Positions 11,817 through 12,728 of a stretch of 12,728 bases of DNA are shown here, in pieces (position 1 is the stretch's first letter; each line of letters opens with the position of its first letter). Origin of the DNA: an uncultured Dialister sp. (GTDB lineage: Bacteria; Bacillota; Negativicutes; Veillonellales; Dialisteraceae); contig URAA01000033.1 of NCBI GenBank assembly GCA_900545785.1, forward strand, positions 1 through 12,728. Direction: 5' to 3'. The translations under genes were made by a program, and so were the position numbers. Below the pieces are notes generated by a model, which was not told the origin of the DNA, ran no database searches, and saw nothing but the letters and a program-made list of their open reading frames with translations.

Positions 11817-12728
11817 ATGTCTGAAAATTTCTTTTTTGAAAGTGAATTATTTCATGAATTAAATGAAGATTTAAAAAATTCTCATCGTTTTACCGCTACT
11901 TACCAAATCACTGCTTCCGATTACAATGAAGCGAAAAAACTGGCTTTTGGTGTGGCTGTAGAGCAGACGGTGGAATGTCCTTATGAGTTGGTGGAAAATA
12001 CGCCCATCGGCGATACGATAGTCGGCCAGATCGAAGAGATCAAAAAAGGCGCTCCCGGCACTTTCAATGCCACTATTTCTTATGAACCCGATGCGGTCGG
12101 ATCGGAATTCACGGAGCTTCTGAATATGCTTTTCGGAAATACAAGTCTCCAGCCCGGTATCCGCCTGATGTCTTTTGAGCTTCCCGATTTCATGTATAAT
12201 GATTTTCCCGGTCCTCGTTTCGGAAGGAACGGTATCCGTGATCTTTGCGGCGTGGAGACGGGGCCTGTCATGATGTCCGCCATCAAGCCTTTGGGACGTA
12301 GCACGGAAGAATTTGCCGATATGGTCTACCGTCTGGCTCTCGGCGGATGTCCTCTGATCAAGGACGATCACAGTCTCTTCGATCAAGGATATGCTCCTTT
12401 TGAAGAGCGAGTCCGGGCCTGCGTGGATGCGGTGAATGAAGCCAATGCAAAAACGGGCGGTTCTTCTCTTTTTATAGCCAACTGCACCGCTGACGGTCTT
12501 ACATTTTTGGAACGGGCATTCAAAGCAAAGGAACTGGGTGCCGGCGGTATTATGGCTTCTCCGGGGCTTCTCGGGTTTTCTCTGATCCGTGATTTATCGA
12601 AAGATAAGGAATTTAATTTGCCGATCTATCTTCATCCTTCTTTTTCGGGTGCTCTCGTATTGAAAGAGGACTGCGGTATTTCTCCCTTCTGCTATTACGG
12701 ACAGATCAGCCGTCTTGCCGGTGCCGAT
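11817..12728 (+). CDS. RuBisCO-like protein, form IV (3' end beyond the window)
   Basis: The first 304 codons of an open frame running off the right edge; the family is about 400-430 aa. AGCAGG precedes the ATG by 5 nt. The N-terminal domain has HRFTATYQI, the stretch VAVEQTVECP and the link region LMSFELPDFM. The barrel domain begins FPGPRFGRNGIRDL. SAIKPLG (154-160) keeps the first active-site Lys. GGCPLIKDDHSLFDQ (176-190) keeps the Lys and second Asp of the KDDE metal site but has His in place of Glu, a pattern known from form IV proteins. YLHPSFSGAL and RLAGAD also match the RLP type. It is therefore unlikely to fix CO2. Known RLPs are enolases or isomerases in methionine salvage and decarboxylases or transcarboxylases in apiose-derived sugar-acid catabolism; this one cannot be assigned. 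No salvage genes are seen nearby. Confidence 0.9.
   Translation, partial: MSENFFFESELFHELNEDLKNSHRFTATYQITASDYNEAKKLAFGVAVEQTVECPYELVENTPIGDTIVGQIEEIKKGAPGTFNATISYEPDAVGSEFTELLNMLFGNTSLQPGIRLMSFELPDFMYNDFPGPRFGRNGIRDLCGVETGPVMMSAIKPLGRSTEEFADMVYRLALGGCPLIKDDHSLFDQGYAPFEERVRACVDAVNEANAKTGGSSLFIANCTADGLTFLERAFKAKELGAGGIMASPGLLGFSLIRDLSKDKEFNLPIYLHPSFSGALVLKEDCGISPFCYYGQISRLAGAD

Noticed and set aside
11871..12386. Minus-strand open frame of 171 codons
   Set aside because: It is antisense to the RuBisCO-like gene, whose frame has clear family motifs.

Overview
The window looks like chromosome of a diderm Firmicute, most likely a member of the Negativicutes (Veillonella/Dialister/Megasphaera-like). 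This is inference from two features that rarely occur together. One is a leucine T-box riboswitch, a Firmicutes regulator. The other is FhaB/CdiA-type haemagglutinin and pretoxin sequence, which belongs to organisms with an outer membrane. No 16S rRNA or other taxonomic marker is present.

Left part, minus strand (1-2405): a strong promoter (TTGACA, 17 bp, TATGAT) drives a leader of about 430 nt, followed by a branched-chain amino-acid binding lipoprotein. Downstream is a secreted DUF3298-like protein with its own extended -10 promoter and a terminator. The leader is the most unusual regulatory element here. One Stem I with a CTC (Leu) specifier is followed by three successive T-box antiterminator/terminator modules spaced 81-82 nt apart, with covarying stems.

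Middle-left, plus strand (2763-4802): a PadR regulator, a HAAS/DUF1700 membrane protein and a small exported protein overlap in a tight operon with a candidate self-operator. A secreted, very charged, His/Lys-rich protein follows. The block ends at a strong bidirectional terminator.

Centre, minus strand (4801-10428): a degraded array of orphan contact-dependent-inhibition (CdiA-CT/CdiI-like) cassettes. From upstream to downstream the order is as follows. Module A is a haemagglutinin-repeat tail, pretoxin domain and hydrophobic toxin, with a 4-TM immunity candidate. Module B is a pretoxin and toxin, with a 61-aa 2-TM immunity candidate and a 38-aa TM peptide. Module C is a frameshifted toxin tail plus a single-TM immunity candidate. 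Module D is a 34-codon relic of a related toxin tail plus a paralogous immunity candidate and another 4-TM protein. Module F is only the conserved segment that begins a further module. No TPS secretion domain, full-length cdiA or cdiB lies in the window. The modules look like silent cassettes available for recombination with a full-length cdiA elsewhere.

Right part, plus strand (10820-12728): after a roughly 400-bp gene-poor spacer, an extended -10 promoter drives a polyprenyl-phosphate-type GT2 glycosyltransferase. A RuBisCO-like protein (form IV, KDDH instead of KDDE) follows 22 bp downstream and runs off the right edge.
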